This document shows, piece by piece, positions 34,736 to 43,191 of a DNA stretch of 64,000 nt; the first letter of the stretch is position 1; every line of letters starts with the position of its first letter. The notes under the pieces were generated by a model, which was given only the letters and a program-made list of their open reading frames with translations, did not search any database and was not told the DNA's origin. This DNA comes from JALHFZ01 sp963674625 (lineage in GTDB: Bacteria; Synergistota; Synergistia; Synergistales; Aminobacteriaceae): contig CAXXXO010000004.1 in assembly GCA_963674625.2 (NCBI GenBank), positions 1,488,001-1,552,000 on the forward strand. The letters are read 5' to 3'. The position numbers and the translations under genes are program-made.

Positions 34736-35863
34736 CTACCCCTTCCCGTCGGCATTTTCGGCACTCTTTTTTCCTCCGGGGACGCAGTCGGGGGAGCACC
34801 AGGTCTCCACTTTCCCGGGGGGGATGGCGAAGCGCACGGACGAACCCGGGTGAAGATCGATGGAGGCGTAGGAGGAGGCGGGGTGCTCTGCCTGCCAGAG
34901 AACGCCCTCTTCCGATGCGAGATAGAGCCTGACGGAGCCGCCGAGGGGGAGGATGTCCTCCACCACGGCAGAGAAGATATTTTCCTGGAGATCGGGGTCC
35001 ACGGGAAGGTCGGGGTAAAGGATGCGGATACCGTCGGGGGGGATGAAGGCCAGACCCTTTTCCATGGCGCAGGAGCTTCCGTCCAGGGCGAGGCACACCC
35101 GCCCTCCTTCAAAGAAGAGCCGGCCTCTTTCACCGGAGGAATGTACCCGGCCCCGAAAGAGGTTCCCCCAGCCGAGGGCGCTCCAGGCCTCCCCTCGGGC
35201 GCCTCTCTGCCAGAGCCGTTCCACGGGGAAGCTTTCGGTGTTCTGTCCGTCCCGGAGGACGATCACCCGGTCGCCCAGGGAGCAGAGATCCTCGATCTGA
35301 TGGGTCACGTAGAGGATGGGAATATCCGTCTCCATTTGCAGATCCCGGAGTTCTCTCCTGAGGCTGCGGCGCAGGGGGCCGTCGAGGGCGCTGAAAGGTT
35401 CGTCGAGGAGCAGCAGCTCGGGCTCGGAGGCCAGGGCCCGGGCAAGGGCCACCCGCTGGCGCTGCCCTCCGGAGAGGCGGGCGGGGTAACGGTCCTCGAA
35501 CCCCGAAAGCTTCATCCGTTCGAGCCATTCGATGGCTTTTCTCCGGCCGGCTTTCCCTTCGGGAAGGGCAAAGGCCACATTCTCCGCCGCCGTCATGGTG
35601 GAAAAGAGGGCCAGGCTTTGAAAGAGCAGTCCCACTTTTCGCAGACGGGGGGGGAGATTGATTTTTTTTGCCGATGAGTAGAGCACCCGGCCGCCGAGGA
35701 TGATCTCTCCGGCCAGAGGGGTACGAAGGCCCGCGAGGGCTCTGAGGGTGAGGCTTTTGCCTGCGCCGCTGCGGCCGAAGAGCACACCTGTCTCATGGCC
35801 GAGATCGAGGCGGATATTCATGGAGAAGGGACCGGCCCGGTCTTCGAAATCAGCGTGAAGCAC
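34736..35863 (-). CDS. modC: molybdate/tungstate ABC transporter ATP-binding protein
   Basis: A 375-residue ATPase. It has Walker A GRSGAGKS, the Q-loop LLFQSLALF, the signature RLSGGQRQRVALARAL and Walker B LLLLDEPFSALD. The C-terminal third (from about residue 230) has two beta-rich TOBE-like parts, the oxyanion-sensing domain of ModC. GTG is the start, eight bases after GGGAGGAG, overlapping the permease gene by 14 bases. With ModA and ModB it takes up molybdate or tungstate; the AOR gene makes tungstate plausible. Confidence 0.9.
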   Translation of the reverse strand: MLHADFEDRAGPFSMNIRLDLGHETGVLFGRSGAGKSLTLRALAGLRTPLAGEIILGGRVLYSSAKKINLPPRLRKVGLLFQSLALFSTMTAAENVAFALPEGKAGRRKAIEWLERMKLSGFEDRYPARLSGGQRQRVALARALASEPELLLLDEPFSALDGPLRRSLRRELRDLQMETDIPILYVTHQIEDLCSLGDRVIVLRDGQNTESFPVERLWQRGARGEAWSALGWGNLFRGRVHSSGERGRLFFEGGRVCLALDGSSCAMEKGLAFIPPDGIRILYPDLPVDPDLQENIFSAVVEDILPLGGSVRLYLASEEGVLWQAEHPASSYASIDLHPGSSVRFAIPPGKVETWCSPDCVPGGKKSAENADGKG

Positions 35864-36500
35864 GGGAATCGCTCCTCCCCTCTTCGAGGCTGCGGACGAA
35901 GATCAGGCTGGCGAAACCGGCCCCCACGAGGAGAAGGGCGGCCAGGTGGGCCCGGCCGAAGCTGAGGGTCTCCACCTGGTTGTAGATATAGAGGGGCAGG
36001 GTCTGGGTTCGCCCCGGCATGCTCCCCGCCACCATGAGGGAGACGCCGAAGTCCCCGAGGGCCCGGGCCGCGGAGAGGGCCAGGCCTACGAGCAGAGTCC
36101 TCCGGGCGAGGGGGAGGGTAATGGAAAGAAAAATCGTCCATTCTCCCTTGCCGAGGGTTCTGCCCGCGTCCTCCAGGTCACGGTCCACGGACGCGAAGGC
36201 CGCCCGGGCTGCCTGGATCATGATGGGGCTGGCCGAGACCACTGCCGCAATCACAAGGGCAGGGAAGGAGAATAGAAGCCCGAGCTCCCGCAGCCAGGGG
36301 GTTTTCCCAATAAAAAAGAGGAGATAGAAGCCCATCACCGATGGAGGGAGTATGAGGGGAAGCTGGGCGAGGAGGGAGAAAAAAGCCTTGCCCGGAAATT
36401 CCTTCCGGGCAAGGATCCATCCCGCCCATCCTCCCAGCAGGACGAGAATCGGAACGGTGCACGCGAGGACCTGCAGGCTGAGAAGAAGGGCCCGTCCCAT
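35850..36500 (-). CDS. modB: molybdate/tungstate ABC transporter permease
   Basis: A 216-residue permease of ModB size with about five membrane helices. The coupling EAA-like loop is DLEDAGRTLGKGEWTIFLSITLPLARRTLL. ModB-type features include LPLILPPSVMGFYLL and the GDFGVSLMVAGSMPGRTQTLPLYIYN segment near the C-terminus, which is typical for molybdate permeases. It starts 7 bases after the ModA stop and overlaps the ATPase gene, so the three are one operon. Confidence 0.92.
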   Translation of the reverse strand: MGRALLLSLQVLACTVPILVLLGGWAGWILARKEFPGKAFFSLLAQLPLILPPSVMGFYLLFFIGKTPWLRELGLLFSFPALVIAAVVSASPIMIQAARAAFASVDRDLEDAGRTLGKGEWTIFLSITLPLARRTLLVGLALSAARALGDFGVSLMVAGSMPGRTQTLPLYIYNQVETLSFGRAHLAALLLVGAGFASLIFVRSLEEGRSDSRASR

Positions 36501-36507
36501 GGCGGTT

Positions 36508-37242
36508 CTAGCGGGCCGGGAGGAAGCCGAATTCCTTCATGAAGGGTTCCGCCCCGGGGGAGCGGAGAAAGGCCCAGAAACTCTCCGCCTCAGAGGCTGA
36601 CTTTCCCTTCACCACCGCGCCGAAGAGAAGCTGGGGCGCCGTGTCGAGCAGGGTCCATTTTCCCTCCTCCATCTTGAGGGCGATGCTCAGGGGAAGGATC
36701 GCCAGGTCGGCTCCGCCGCTCTTCGCCGCAAGGGCTGTCTTGAGGACGTCTCCGCCGAGGATGAGCCTGCCGCTCTTCTCTATCTCGTCAAAATAGCCCT
36801 TTTTTATAAGGTATTCTTTCGCCTGTTTTCCGAAGGGAGCAGCCTCGGGGTTGGCGATGGCGACCTTTTTATCCATGCTTTTAAGAAATTCGAGGGAGGG
36901 TTCCGTTTCTCCGCCCTGCCAGAGAACAAGGGGCATGGAGGTGAAGGGAAGGGGAGGGTTCGCCAGCAGCCCTTTTTCTTCTGCATACCGGGCCCACTGT
37001 TCGTTGGCGCTCAGGAAAAGATCGAAGGGGGCGCCGTTTTCTATTTGTCTGGCGAGATTTCCGGAAGCTCCGTAGACTCCCTCCAGCTTTGTCCCTTTTT
37101 CGCCGTTGTACCAGGGGATTACCTTTTCAAGAAAGGGCTGCAGGGAAGCTGCCGCCGCGACGGTCTCGGCCAGTACGGGCCGGGAGGAACAGAAACACGC
37201 GATAAGTACGGCGACGCTGAAGATTTTTTTTGAACGGATCAT
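36508..37242 (-). CDS. modA: molybdate/tungstate-binding periplasmic protein
   Basis: A 244-residue ModA-type receptor. The signal peptide is at residues 1-25 (cleavage after LAE or VLA), followed by AAASLQPFLEK and VYGASGNLARQIENGAPFDLFLSA, the ModA anion-site pattern in which Ser residues and main-chain amides bind MoO4/WO4. The ATG 37242 follows GGAGGG. It opens the mod operon and has a palindromic operator directly upstream. Sequence alone does not separate molybdate from tungstate preference. Confidence 0.92.
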   Translation of the reverse strand: MIRSKKIFSVAVLIACFCSSRPVLAETVAAAASLQPFLEKVIPWYNGEKGTKLEGVYGASGNLARQIENGAPFDLFLSANEQWARYAEEKGLLANPPLPFTSMPLVLWQGGETEPSLEFLKSMDKKVAIANPEAAPFGKQAKEYLIKKGYFDEIEKSGRLILGGDVLKTALAAKSGGADLAILPLSIALKMEEGKWTLLDTAPQLLFGAVVKGKSASEAESFWAFLRSPGAEPFMKEFGFLPAR

Positions 37243-37257
37243 GAACTTCCCTCCTTC

Positions 37258-37289
37258 ATATTTGCAATATAGTTGCAAATATTGTAGCA
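37258..37289 (-). promoter_or_regulatory. mod promoter with overlapping palindromic operator
   Basis: On the minus strand an extended -10 box TGCTACAAT (37289-37281) is overlapped by a perfect 10-5-10 palindrome, ATATTTGCAA-N5-TTGCAAATAT (37258-37282). The position at the transcription start is ideal for repression. It does not match the usual ModE consensus. The modA ATG is at 37242. Confidence 0.6.
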
Positions 37290-37298
37290 CGGAATAAG

Positions 37299-37326
37299 CA
37301 CCTTCTCTGCAGAGAAGGTGGTTTTT
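37299..37326 (+). terminator. perfect 22-base palindrome followed by a T run
   Basis: CACCTTCTCTG/CAGAGAAGGTG is a perfect palindrome (37299-37320) followed by GTTTTT on the plus strand. The genes on both sides are on the minus strand, so it either ends antisense transcription or works on the minus strand, without a T run, after the upstream permease gene. Confidence 0.5.
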
Positions 37327-37340
37327 CCAAAAGGTAAAAC

Positions 37341-38174
37341 TTATGCTTTTGAGGGAGAGGCGAAGAAACGCTCGTAGGCTACGATGACCCCGGTGGTCAC
37401 GAGTGTGAGGACGATGGCCAGGGCGTCGGCCTTGGCGATGTCCGCCGAGAGTTCGGATACGTGGGTGTAGATGACCAGGGGAAGAATTTTGACGGCGATT
37501 CCCGTGAGGGCGAAAGCGGTGCCGAAGGCACCCATGCTTACGGCGAAGAGAAGGGATGAGCCCGCGAGGATGGCCGGGGCGAGCATGGGAATGATCACCC
37601 TGCGGAGGACGGTCAGGGGACCCGCGCCGAGGGAGACGGCCGCCTCCGCGAGGCTCCAGTTGGCGTTGCTCCAGGCGGCGGTCATGGTGAGGATCATCCG
37701 GGGGATGAGGAAGTAGAGGTAGGCGATGACGAGCCCCCGCCAGGTGAAGAGAAAGGAGGAGAACTCCAGTGGGTTGATCCCGAAGAGCTCTTTCAGTATG
37801 AGGGTGAGAAAGCCGCTGGTCCCCAGCAGGACGATGAAGGCGAAGCCCACCACGAGGCCGCTGAAGGTGAGGGGGACTGCCGTGAGGGCCAGCAGAAAGC
37901 TCTTCGTCCGTCCACCGGATTTGTAGACGAAATAGGAGAGGGGAAGGCCGATGGCCGTTCCGAGGAGGGCTGTGCTCGCCGAGAGCAGAAGGCTCGTGCC
38001 GAGGGATTCCCGGTAGAGGGAGCGGACGAAGAGGGTGAGGTAGTTGTCGAGGGAGAACCCCCCGTCGATGAAGAGGCTCTCCCACAGAACAAGGGCAAGA
38101 GGCCAGAGGAGAAAACACCCCAGTACGGCCGCCAGCGGCAGCAGCAGAAGCCAGGTTCCCCTCCGGCCCTCCAT
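37341..38174 (-). CDS. ABC transporter permease (PotB/AfuB-like)
   Basis: A 277-residue permease with six membrane helices. The cytoplasmic coupling loop WSLAEAAVSLGAGPLTVLRRVIIPML carries the EAA-type motif. It is the last gene of the five-gene ABC operon that starts at 41700 and lies 5 bases after the receptor gene. With the second permease it forms a heterodimer for an importer of the spermidine/ferric-iron/thiamine class. The substrate is unknown. Confidence 0.9.
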   Translation of the reverse strand: MEGRRGTWLLLLPLAAVLGCFLLWPLALVLWESLFIDGGFSLDNYLTLFVRSLYRESLGTSLLLSASTALLGTAIGLPLSYFVYKSGGRTKSFLLALTAVPLTFSGLVVGFAFIVLLGTSGFLTLILKELFGINPLEFSSFLFTWRGLVIAYLYFLIPRMILTMTAAWSNANWSLAEAAVSLGAGPLTVLRRVIIPMLAPAILAGSSLLFAVSMGAFGTAFALTGIAVKILPLVIYTHVSELSADIAKADALAIVLTLVTTGVIVAYERFFASPSKA

Positions 38175-38179
38175 GGTTT

Positions 38180-39256
38180 CTAGTTCTCCCCCAGGACCTT
38201 GCTGCCCCAGAGGGACGCAGCGTTCTTCTGAACCTTCTGGGCCTTCACCCAGTCCACGTCCTTGGCCCGGGCATAGTCTGCCTCTGGAAGGAATTTGCTT
38301 GCCGCTTCCTCGGGCATCTTGAATCCGGGAAGGATGGGGCGGACGAACCCCTTGGCGAAGAGCCCCTGCCCCTCCTCGGAGAGGACATAGTTCAGCCAGA
38401 GTTTTCCTGCGTTTGGATTGGGACCGCCCTTCACGAGGCTCAGGGCGTAAGGGGCGGTGATGGTCCCCTCGGAGGGGATGATGATGTCGATGTCGTCCCC
38501 CAGCCCGGCGATGTATTTCGCCCGGTAGGCGTTCATGTCGTAGGTGATCCAGATGGGGATCTCACCCTTGACAAACTTATTGAACTCGGTTGTTTTTTCG
38601 ATCATCCGCACGTTGCCCGACTTCTGGAGAGACGCGAGATAGTCGATTCCCTTGTCGAGGTTGTCGAGATCGCCGCCGTGGGCGTAGGTGGTGGCGATGA
38701 CGATGGCGTAGCCGATCCCCGTGGTGCGGGGGTCGAGGTAGACCACTGACTTGCTGTACTTCGGATCGAGAAGGTCCTGCCATCCTTTGGGGTTTTCCTT
38801 CACCAGGTTCTTGTTGATGACGAAGACCACCGTGGCCTTGTGAACGCTGAACCAGTTTCCTTCGGGGTCCTTCAGCTCGGCGGGGATGCGGTCGAAGTTC
38901 ACTGGTTTGAAGGGTTCTGTCACGCCCCGTTCCTTTGCCGCGTCTCCAAAGGGCATGAAATAGTAGGCGGTGTCCCCCTGGGGGTTGTTCTGCTCTTTTT
39001 CGAGGCGCACCACGGTGGCTCCGCTGCCGAGGTCGTTCCAGTTCACCTGGATGCCGTAGCGATTCTGGAATCCGTCGAAAAGGGCCTGCCAGTTGGCCCA
39101 GGTGGGGCCTGTGTCGTAGCTGTTGATCCCTTTTTCAGCCTTCGCTGCCTTCAGAAGCGCCTGCTCCCCCTCATAAAGGTCTGCCGCGAAGGACGTCCCC
39201 GCGAAAAGGACCAGTACAAAGAGAGCCGCAACAAGTTTGACCGCAGTTTTCCGCAT
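38180..39256 (-). CDS. ABC transporter periplasmic solute-binding protein (PotD/AfuA-like)
   Basis: About 358 residues. The signal peptide ends at SFA-AD. The fold is of the extracellular solute-binding family 1/type 2 class, with motifs YFMPFGDAAKERG, VVYLDPRTTGIGYA and PIWITYDMNAYRAKY. The ATG 39256 follows AAAGGAGGAG. It matches proteins annotated as iron, thiamine or polyamine receptors but without a decisive ligand signature; no Tyr pair typical of ferric-ion receptors is obvious. It lies between the ATPase and the first permease gene. Confidence 0.88.
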   Translation of the reverse strand: MRKTAVKLVAALFVLVLFAGTSFAADLYEGEQALLKAAKAEKGINSYDTGPTWANWQALFDGFQNRYGIQVNWNDLGSGATVVRLEKEQNNPQGDTAYYFMPFGDAAKERGVTEPFKPVNFDRIPAELKDPEGNWFSVHKATVVFVINKNLVKENPKGWQDLLDPKYSKSVVYLDPRTTGIGYAIVIATTYAHGGDLDNLDKGIDYLASLQKSGNVRMIEKTTEFNKFVKGEIPIWITYDMNAYRAKYIAGLGDDIDIIIPSEGTITAPYALSLVKGGPNPNAGKLWLNYVLSEEGQGLFAKGFVRPILPGFKMPEEAASKFLPEADYARAKDVDWVKAQKVQKNAASLWGSKVLGEN

Positions 39257-39321
39257 GTTTATCTCCTCCTTTTGATTTTGAATATGGATGAACCCTTTTC
39301 GGGGCGGACCTTTTCTGAGCC

Positions 39322-40386
39322 TCACCCCGGTATTTTTTTCTGCGCCCCCACCGGCCGGGCGTCGCTTGGCGAGAAAGTCAGGCTGACCCGGTCGTGGAGG
39401 GAGGGAGCGGCGGTTTCAGTATTGAGCAGGTCCACGAGGAACTGCTCGCCCTCCACGTCCACGGCGAGACGGAGAAGAGGCCCGAGGAAGACCCTTCCGG
39501 TCACGGTTCCCGAGAGCTGATTGTCAGTCTCTTTCTCAGGTGATGCGAGGACAAGCCGCTCAGGGCGTATCATGAGCGCCGCTGTGCCAGCCTCGAGGGG
39601 GACGTTCTCCACGGAGAGAAGCCGCTCCTTCCAGCGGAACTGCCCTGCGCCGAGATACTCTCCCTCAAGGAGGTTGTTCACCCCTACGAAATCGGCCACG
39701 AATCGGTTTGCGGGATGAAGGTAGATCTCTCCCGGCGGGCCGATCTGCTCCATCTCTCCGCTGTTCATCAGGGCGACCCTGTCGGAGATGGAAAGGGCCT
39801 CCTCCTGATCGTGGGTGACGTAGATTGTGGTGATGCCGCTTTCCCGCTGAATTCGCCGTATTTCGAACCGGAGTGAATTTCTCACCTTGGCGTCCAGGGC
39901 GGAAAGGGGTTCGTCCAGAAGCAGCACTTTGGGACGGATGGCCAATGCCCGGGCGAGGGCCACCCGCTGCTGCTGCCCTCCGGAAAGCTCCCTCGGCCAG
40001 GCGGTCGCCCTCCCGGAGAGACCTACCATGGCGAGGAGTTCCTCGACCCGGGACAGGAGCTCCTCCTCGGGGATCTTTCGGGTTCTCAGCCCGAAGGCCA
40101 CATTTTCGAAGGCCGAGAGATTGGGAAAGAGGGCATAATTCTGAAAGACGATCCCCACCTGGCGGTTTCGAACGCCCACGGAGGCCATGGAGACGTCGTC
40201 GAGAAGCACTTCTCCCCCGTCGGGGGCAATAAAGCCGGCGATAAGCCGAAGGGTGGTGGTCTTGCCGCACCCCGAGGGCCCCACGAGGGAGACGAATTCC
40301 CCCTTTTCCACCTTCAGGGAAACGTTCCGGACGGCATAGGTCTTTCCGTACCGCTTGCTCACTGACCGCAGCTCAACGCCCGCCAT
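39322..40386 (-). CDS. ABC transporter ATP-binding protein (PotA-like, TOBE domain)
   Basis: About 354 residues from ATG 40386, preceded by GGGAGGG and overlapping the TIGR00725 gene by 14 bases. Walker A is GPSGCGKTT, the signature LSGGQQQRVALARALA, Walker B VLLLDEPLSALD, and the switch His is in TIYVTHDQEEAL. A C-terminal TOBE region (from about residue 240, MIRPERLVLASPE) is typical of polyamine/iron/molybdate-type ATPases. It powers the importer formed with the two permeases of this operon. Confidence 0.93.
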   Translation of the reverse strand: MAGVELRSVSKRYGKTYAVRNVSLKVEKGEFVSLVGPSGCGKTTTLRLIAGFIAPDGGEVLLDDVSMASVGVRNRQVGIVFQNYALFPNLSAFENVAFGLRTRKIPEEELLSRVEELLAMVGLSGRATAWPRELSGGQQQRVALARALAIRPKVLLLDEPLSALDAKVRNSLRFEIRRIQRESGITTIYVTHDQEEALSISDRVALMNSGEMEQIGPPGEIYLHPANRFVADFVGVNNLLEGEYLGAGQFRWKERLLSVENVPLEAGTAALMIRPERLVLASPEKETDNQLSGTVTGRVFLGPLLRLAVDVEGEQFLVDLLNTETAAPSLHDRVSLTFSPSDARPVGAQKKIPG

Positions 40387-40864
40387 GGTGTCCCTCCCCG
40401 GCCTTTTCGAGGGCCAGATGCACCGCTTCTTCCGGAGTCGATGCTGAAAGAAGGGGGGATTCCGCTCCGGGTTCCTGAACACTCCATGTATTCAATGCAA
40501 TGACCGGTTTTCCGAGCTTGAGGGCGAAGCCGATCTCCGAAAGAGTTCCGAAGGCTCCGCCGATGGAGATAACTGCGTCGCCTGAGGAGACCACCGCCAC
40601 GTTCCGGACCTCACCGAGGCCCGTGGAGAGGGGCAGAGAGACGTAGGAATTGGCCTCTTCGATCCCTCCCGGAAGAAGCCCCACGGAGAATCCATTCCCC
40701 TCTGACACACCCCGGCAAACCCCTTCCATGACGCCCCCCTTTCCGCCGCAGACTACGGTGCATCCGGCCCGGGCAAGGAGGCGCCCCACTTGCCGAGCCA
40801 GCTCGTAAATTTCCGGTGGAGGAGTGGATGATCCGATCACTGAGATGACAGGCTGTCGTTCCAT
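40373..40864 (-). CDS. TIGR00725/LOG-like Rossmann protein (Moco-carrier-like)
   Basis: About 163 residues from ATG 40864 (AAAGGG six bases upstream); an ATG at 40885 overlapping the permease stop would add seven residues. The fold is the lysine-decarboxylase-like/LOG Rossmann type, with GSSTPPPEIYELA, VVCGGKGGVMEGVCRG and GGAFGTLSEIGFAL. The PGGxGT phosphoribohydrolase motif of cytokinin LOG enzymes is replaced by GGAFGT. This family also contains the molybdenum-cofactor carrier protein of Chlamydomonas. It is embedded in an ABC operon, between permease and ATPase, which suggests a nucleotide- or cofactor-binding role connected with transport. Confidence 0.85.
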   Translation of the reverse strand: MERQPVISVIGSSTPPPEIYELARQVGRLLARAGCTVVCGGKGGVMEGVCRGVSEGNGFSVGLLPGGIEEANSYVSLPLSTGLGEVRNVAVVSSGDAVISIGGAFGTLSEIGFALKLGKPVIALNTWSVQEPGAESPLLSASTPEEAVHLALEKAGEGHHGGR

Positions 40865-40884
40865 GGGATGCCCTTTCTTTTTCA

Positions 40885-41700
40885 TCAGGATTCCAGGGCG
40901 AGGGAGCTTCCCCGGAAACCGAAGAAATGGCCGAGGAAGAGTACTCCTCCGAGGCTCAGCAGACTGAAAAGCACGAGCAGGGTCGTGGCGGCGCAGGCGA
41001 AGCCGGTGCTCACGTAAAAGGCCTGGTAGAGGACCACGGGATAGGTCTGGCTCGAGGAGCCCGTCACCATGACGGCGAGCTGAAATTCACCGAGGGACAT
41101 GGCAAAGGTCATGACCGCTCCGGAGAGAAGCCCGGGAAGAAGGTTGGGAATCAGCACTTTCGTGGCCAAAAAGAGAGGGGACGCTCCGAGGGAGATGCCC
41201 GCTTCCTCCAGGGTGTTCCACTGGAGCATCTCCATATTGGCCATGAGGGGGCGGAGCATGAAGGGGAGGGTGTAGACCAAGTGGGCTCCGAGGAGAAGCT
41301 GCCATGTTCCCACGAGGGAAAAAGAGGTCCAGTTGAAGGCCTGGACGAGGCCGAGACCCATGACCACCGGGGGAATCGCGATGGGAAGCAGGATGATGAA
41401 ATCGAAAGCCCGGCGCAGCCATCGTACCCGGAGGACGGAAACGGCGTAGACAGAGCAGATGCCGATCAGGCCGTTGAGCAGCACCGTGAGGGAGGCGATG
41501 AAGAGGCTCATGGTCATGGCCCGGACGTACATGGTTTTCGAAAAGAGATCCCCATACCATTTCATTGTGAATCCCGTGGGGAGGAGGGTGCCGAACCATT
41601 TTTCCCCGAAGGATCCGACGAGAATGAGAGCTATGGGAGCAAGAACGTAGGTAAACCACATTACCCCGGCTGAAAGCCACAGAGCACGGCGAAGCACCAT
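40885..41700 (-). CDS. ABC transporter permease (PotC/ModB-like)
   Basis: A 271-residue permease with six membrane helices and the coupling loop NTLEEAGISLGASPLFLATKVLIPNLL. It is the first gene of the minus-strand operon permease-Rossmann protein-ATPase-receptor-permease. Its stop overlaps a possible start of the Rossmann gene. The start follows AGGGGGGTG. It pairs with the permease at 37341-38174. Confidence 0.9.
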   Translation of the reverse strand: MVLRRALWLSAGVMWFTYVLAPIALILVGSFGEKWFGTLLPTGFTMKWYGDLFSKTMYVRAMTMSLFIASLTVLLNGLIGICSVYAVSVLRVRWLRRAFDFIILLPIAIPPVVMGLGLVQAFNWTSFSLVGTWQLLLGAHLVYTLPFMLRPLMANMEMLQWNTLEEAGISLGASPLFLATKVLIPNLLPGLLSGAVMTFAMSLGEFQLAVMVTGSSSQTYPVVLYQAFYVSTGFACAATTLLVLFSLLSLGGVLFLGHFFGFRGSSLALES

Positions 41701-41735
41701 AAACCACCCCCCTGAATTGAGCAGCTACCTGTTCA

Positions 41736-41744
41736 TTGTATCAG
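41736..41744 (-). promoter_or_regulatory. extended -10 promoter of the ABC operon
   Basis: On the minus strand TGATACAAT (41744-41736) is an extended -10 box about 35 bases upstream of the permease ATG. The -35 region is weak. Confidence 0.35.
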
Positions 41745-41881
41745 AAAATTCTCTTCATGGAATAGGTTTTAGAAAAATGTCGGACTATGGAATGAATTTC
41801 GTCAATAAACAAATCAGACGCAAATTTTCCTCTGATAGTAAGAATTCCTTTCCCGTCTCTGATATTCGGAAGAAAGGATTG

Positions 41882-41887
41882 TATAAT
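41882..41887 (+). promoter_or_regulatory. -10 box of the 5-oxoproline operon
   Basis: A perfect TATAAT preceded by TG lies 40 bases before the ycsG ATG. No good -35 box is present at 17 bases, so an activator may be needed. The gap 41701-41927 is shared with the divergent ABC operon. Confidence 0.45.
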
Positions 41888-41927
41888 ACGGGTAGTTCTT
41901 CAAATCACATTATCGGAGGTGCAGTTT

Positions 41928-43163
41928 ATGACGGAGTTAGGCAAGAATCAGATTCGAAGCAAGAGCGAGACCATGAGCATCTTGCTCGGAGCGGCTTTTC
42001 TCATGGCCACATCGGCCATCGGACCGGGGTTCCTCACCCAGACGATTTCCTTCACCAATGAACTGAAAGCGGTTTTCTCCTTCGCAATAATGATCTCCAT
42101 CCTCATCGATATCGTGGTGCAGCTCAATATCTGGCGCATCCTTGGAGTCTCTGGAATGCGCGGTCAGGACGTGGCGAACAAGGTCCTTCCCGGCCTCGGG
42201 TATTTCCTGGCCTTCGCTGTTGCCCTCGGCGGGCTTGCTTTTAACGTCGGGAACGTGGGAGGCGCGGCCCTCGGATTCCAGGTGCTCTTCGGAGCGAACC
42301 AGGTGGTAGGAGCCATCGTCAGCGCGGCTATTGCCATCACCATCTTCCTCTGGAAGGACCTCGGCAGGGCCATGGACAAATTTACTCAGATCCTCGGGTT
42401 CATCATGCTGGCCCTCGTGGCCTACGTGGTCTTTGTGACGAAGCCCCCTGTGATGGAAACTGTCATGGAGATGGTGAAGCCCCTTACGAGCATAGACCTG
42501 CTCAAAAACTACAAGTGGCTCGTGGTGCTGACCCTCGTGGGCGGAACAGTGGGCGGATACATCACCTTCTCGGGAGTGCACCGGATTATCGACGCGGGGA
42601 TCACCGGTGAGGAGAATATCGGTCAGATCAGCAAGGGTTCCATCAACGGCATCGTGATCACTGGCGTCATGCGCTACCTTCTCTTCCTCGCTTTCCTCGG
42701 CGTTGTGCTCATCGGAACGCCCATCGACATGAAGAACCCCGTGGCATCGGCCTTCCAGATCGGCGCGGGCGCCCTCGGCTACCGGGTGGCGGGCGTGGTG
42801 CTCTGGGCGGCGGCTATCACCTCCGTGGTGGGGGCCTCCTATACCTCCGTCTCCTTCCTCCGCACCCTCTTCACCGTTGTGGAGAAATATTACCGCTACT
42901 GGATCATCGCGTTCATCATTGCCTCCACCTCCATTCTCACCATCGTCGGCCGTCCCGTGGTGCTGCTCATCCTTGCCGGTTCGCTGAACGGCCTGATCCT
43001 TCCTCTCTCCCTCGGGTCGGTTCTCATGGCGGCCTACAACAAAAAAGTGGTAGGGGCATATCATCACCCCATTTGGATGACCGTCCTCGGATGGGTCATG
43101 GTGGTCTTCACCGCATGGATGGGCTTCAACTCCTTCAAGGGCATCATGAAGCTCTTCGGCTAG
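41928..43163 (+). CDS. ycsG: NRAMP-superfamily transporter of the YcsG type
   Basis: About 411 residues and 11 membrane helices from ATG 41928, eight bases after GGAGG. It resembles Bacillus YcsG. The NRAMP helix-1 metal motif DPGN is replaced by IGPGF, and no MPH-type helix-6 motif is seen (TVGGYITFSGVHR occupies that region). It is therefore unlikely to carry Mn/Fe like MntH. Its place as first gene before pxpB, pxpC and pxpA suggests uptake of 5-oxoproline or a coupling ion needed for its use (inference). Confidence 0.88.
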   Translation: MTELGKNQIRSKSETMSILLGAAFLMATSAIGPGFLTQTISFTNELKAVFSFAIMISILIDIVVQLNIWRILGVSGMRGQDVANKVLPGLGYFLAFAVALGGLAFNVGNVGGAALGFQVLFGANQVVGAIVSAAIAITIFLWKDLGRAMDKFTQILGFIMLALVAYVVFVTKPPVMETVMEMVKPLTSIDLLKNYKWLVVLTLVGGTVGGYITFSGVHRIIDAGITGEENIGQISKGSINGIVITGVMRYLLFLAFLGVVLIGTPIDMKNPVASAFQIGAGALGYRVAGVVLWAAAITSVVGASYTSVSFLRTLFTVVEKYYRYWIIAFIIASTSILTIVGRPVVLLILAGSLNGLILPLSLGSVLMAAYNKKVVGAYHHPIWMTVLGWVMVVFTAWMGFNSFKGIMKLFG

Positions 43164-43191
43164 AAAGGATGACCGGAGAAAGGAGATTTTC

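Noticed and set aside
36508..38118. 536-codon frame that would fuse extra sequence to ModA
   Set aside because: The upstream half runs through another frame of the permease gene; ModA has its own signal peptide, ATG and GGAGGG site at 37242.
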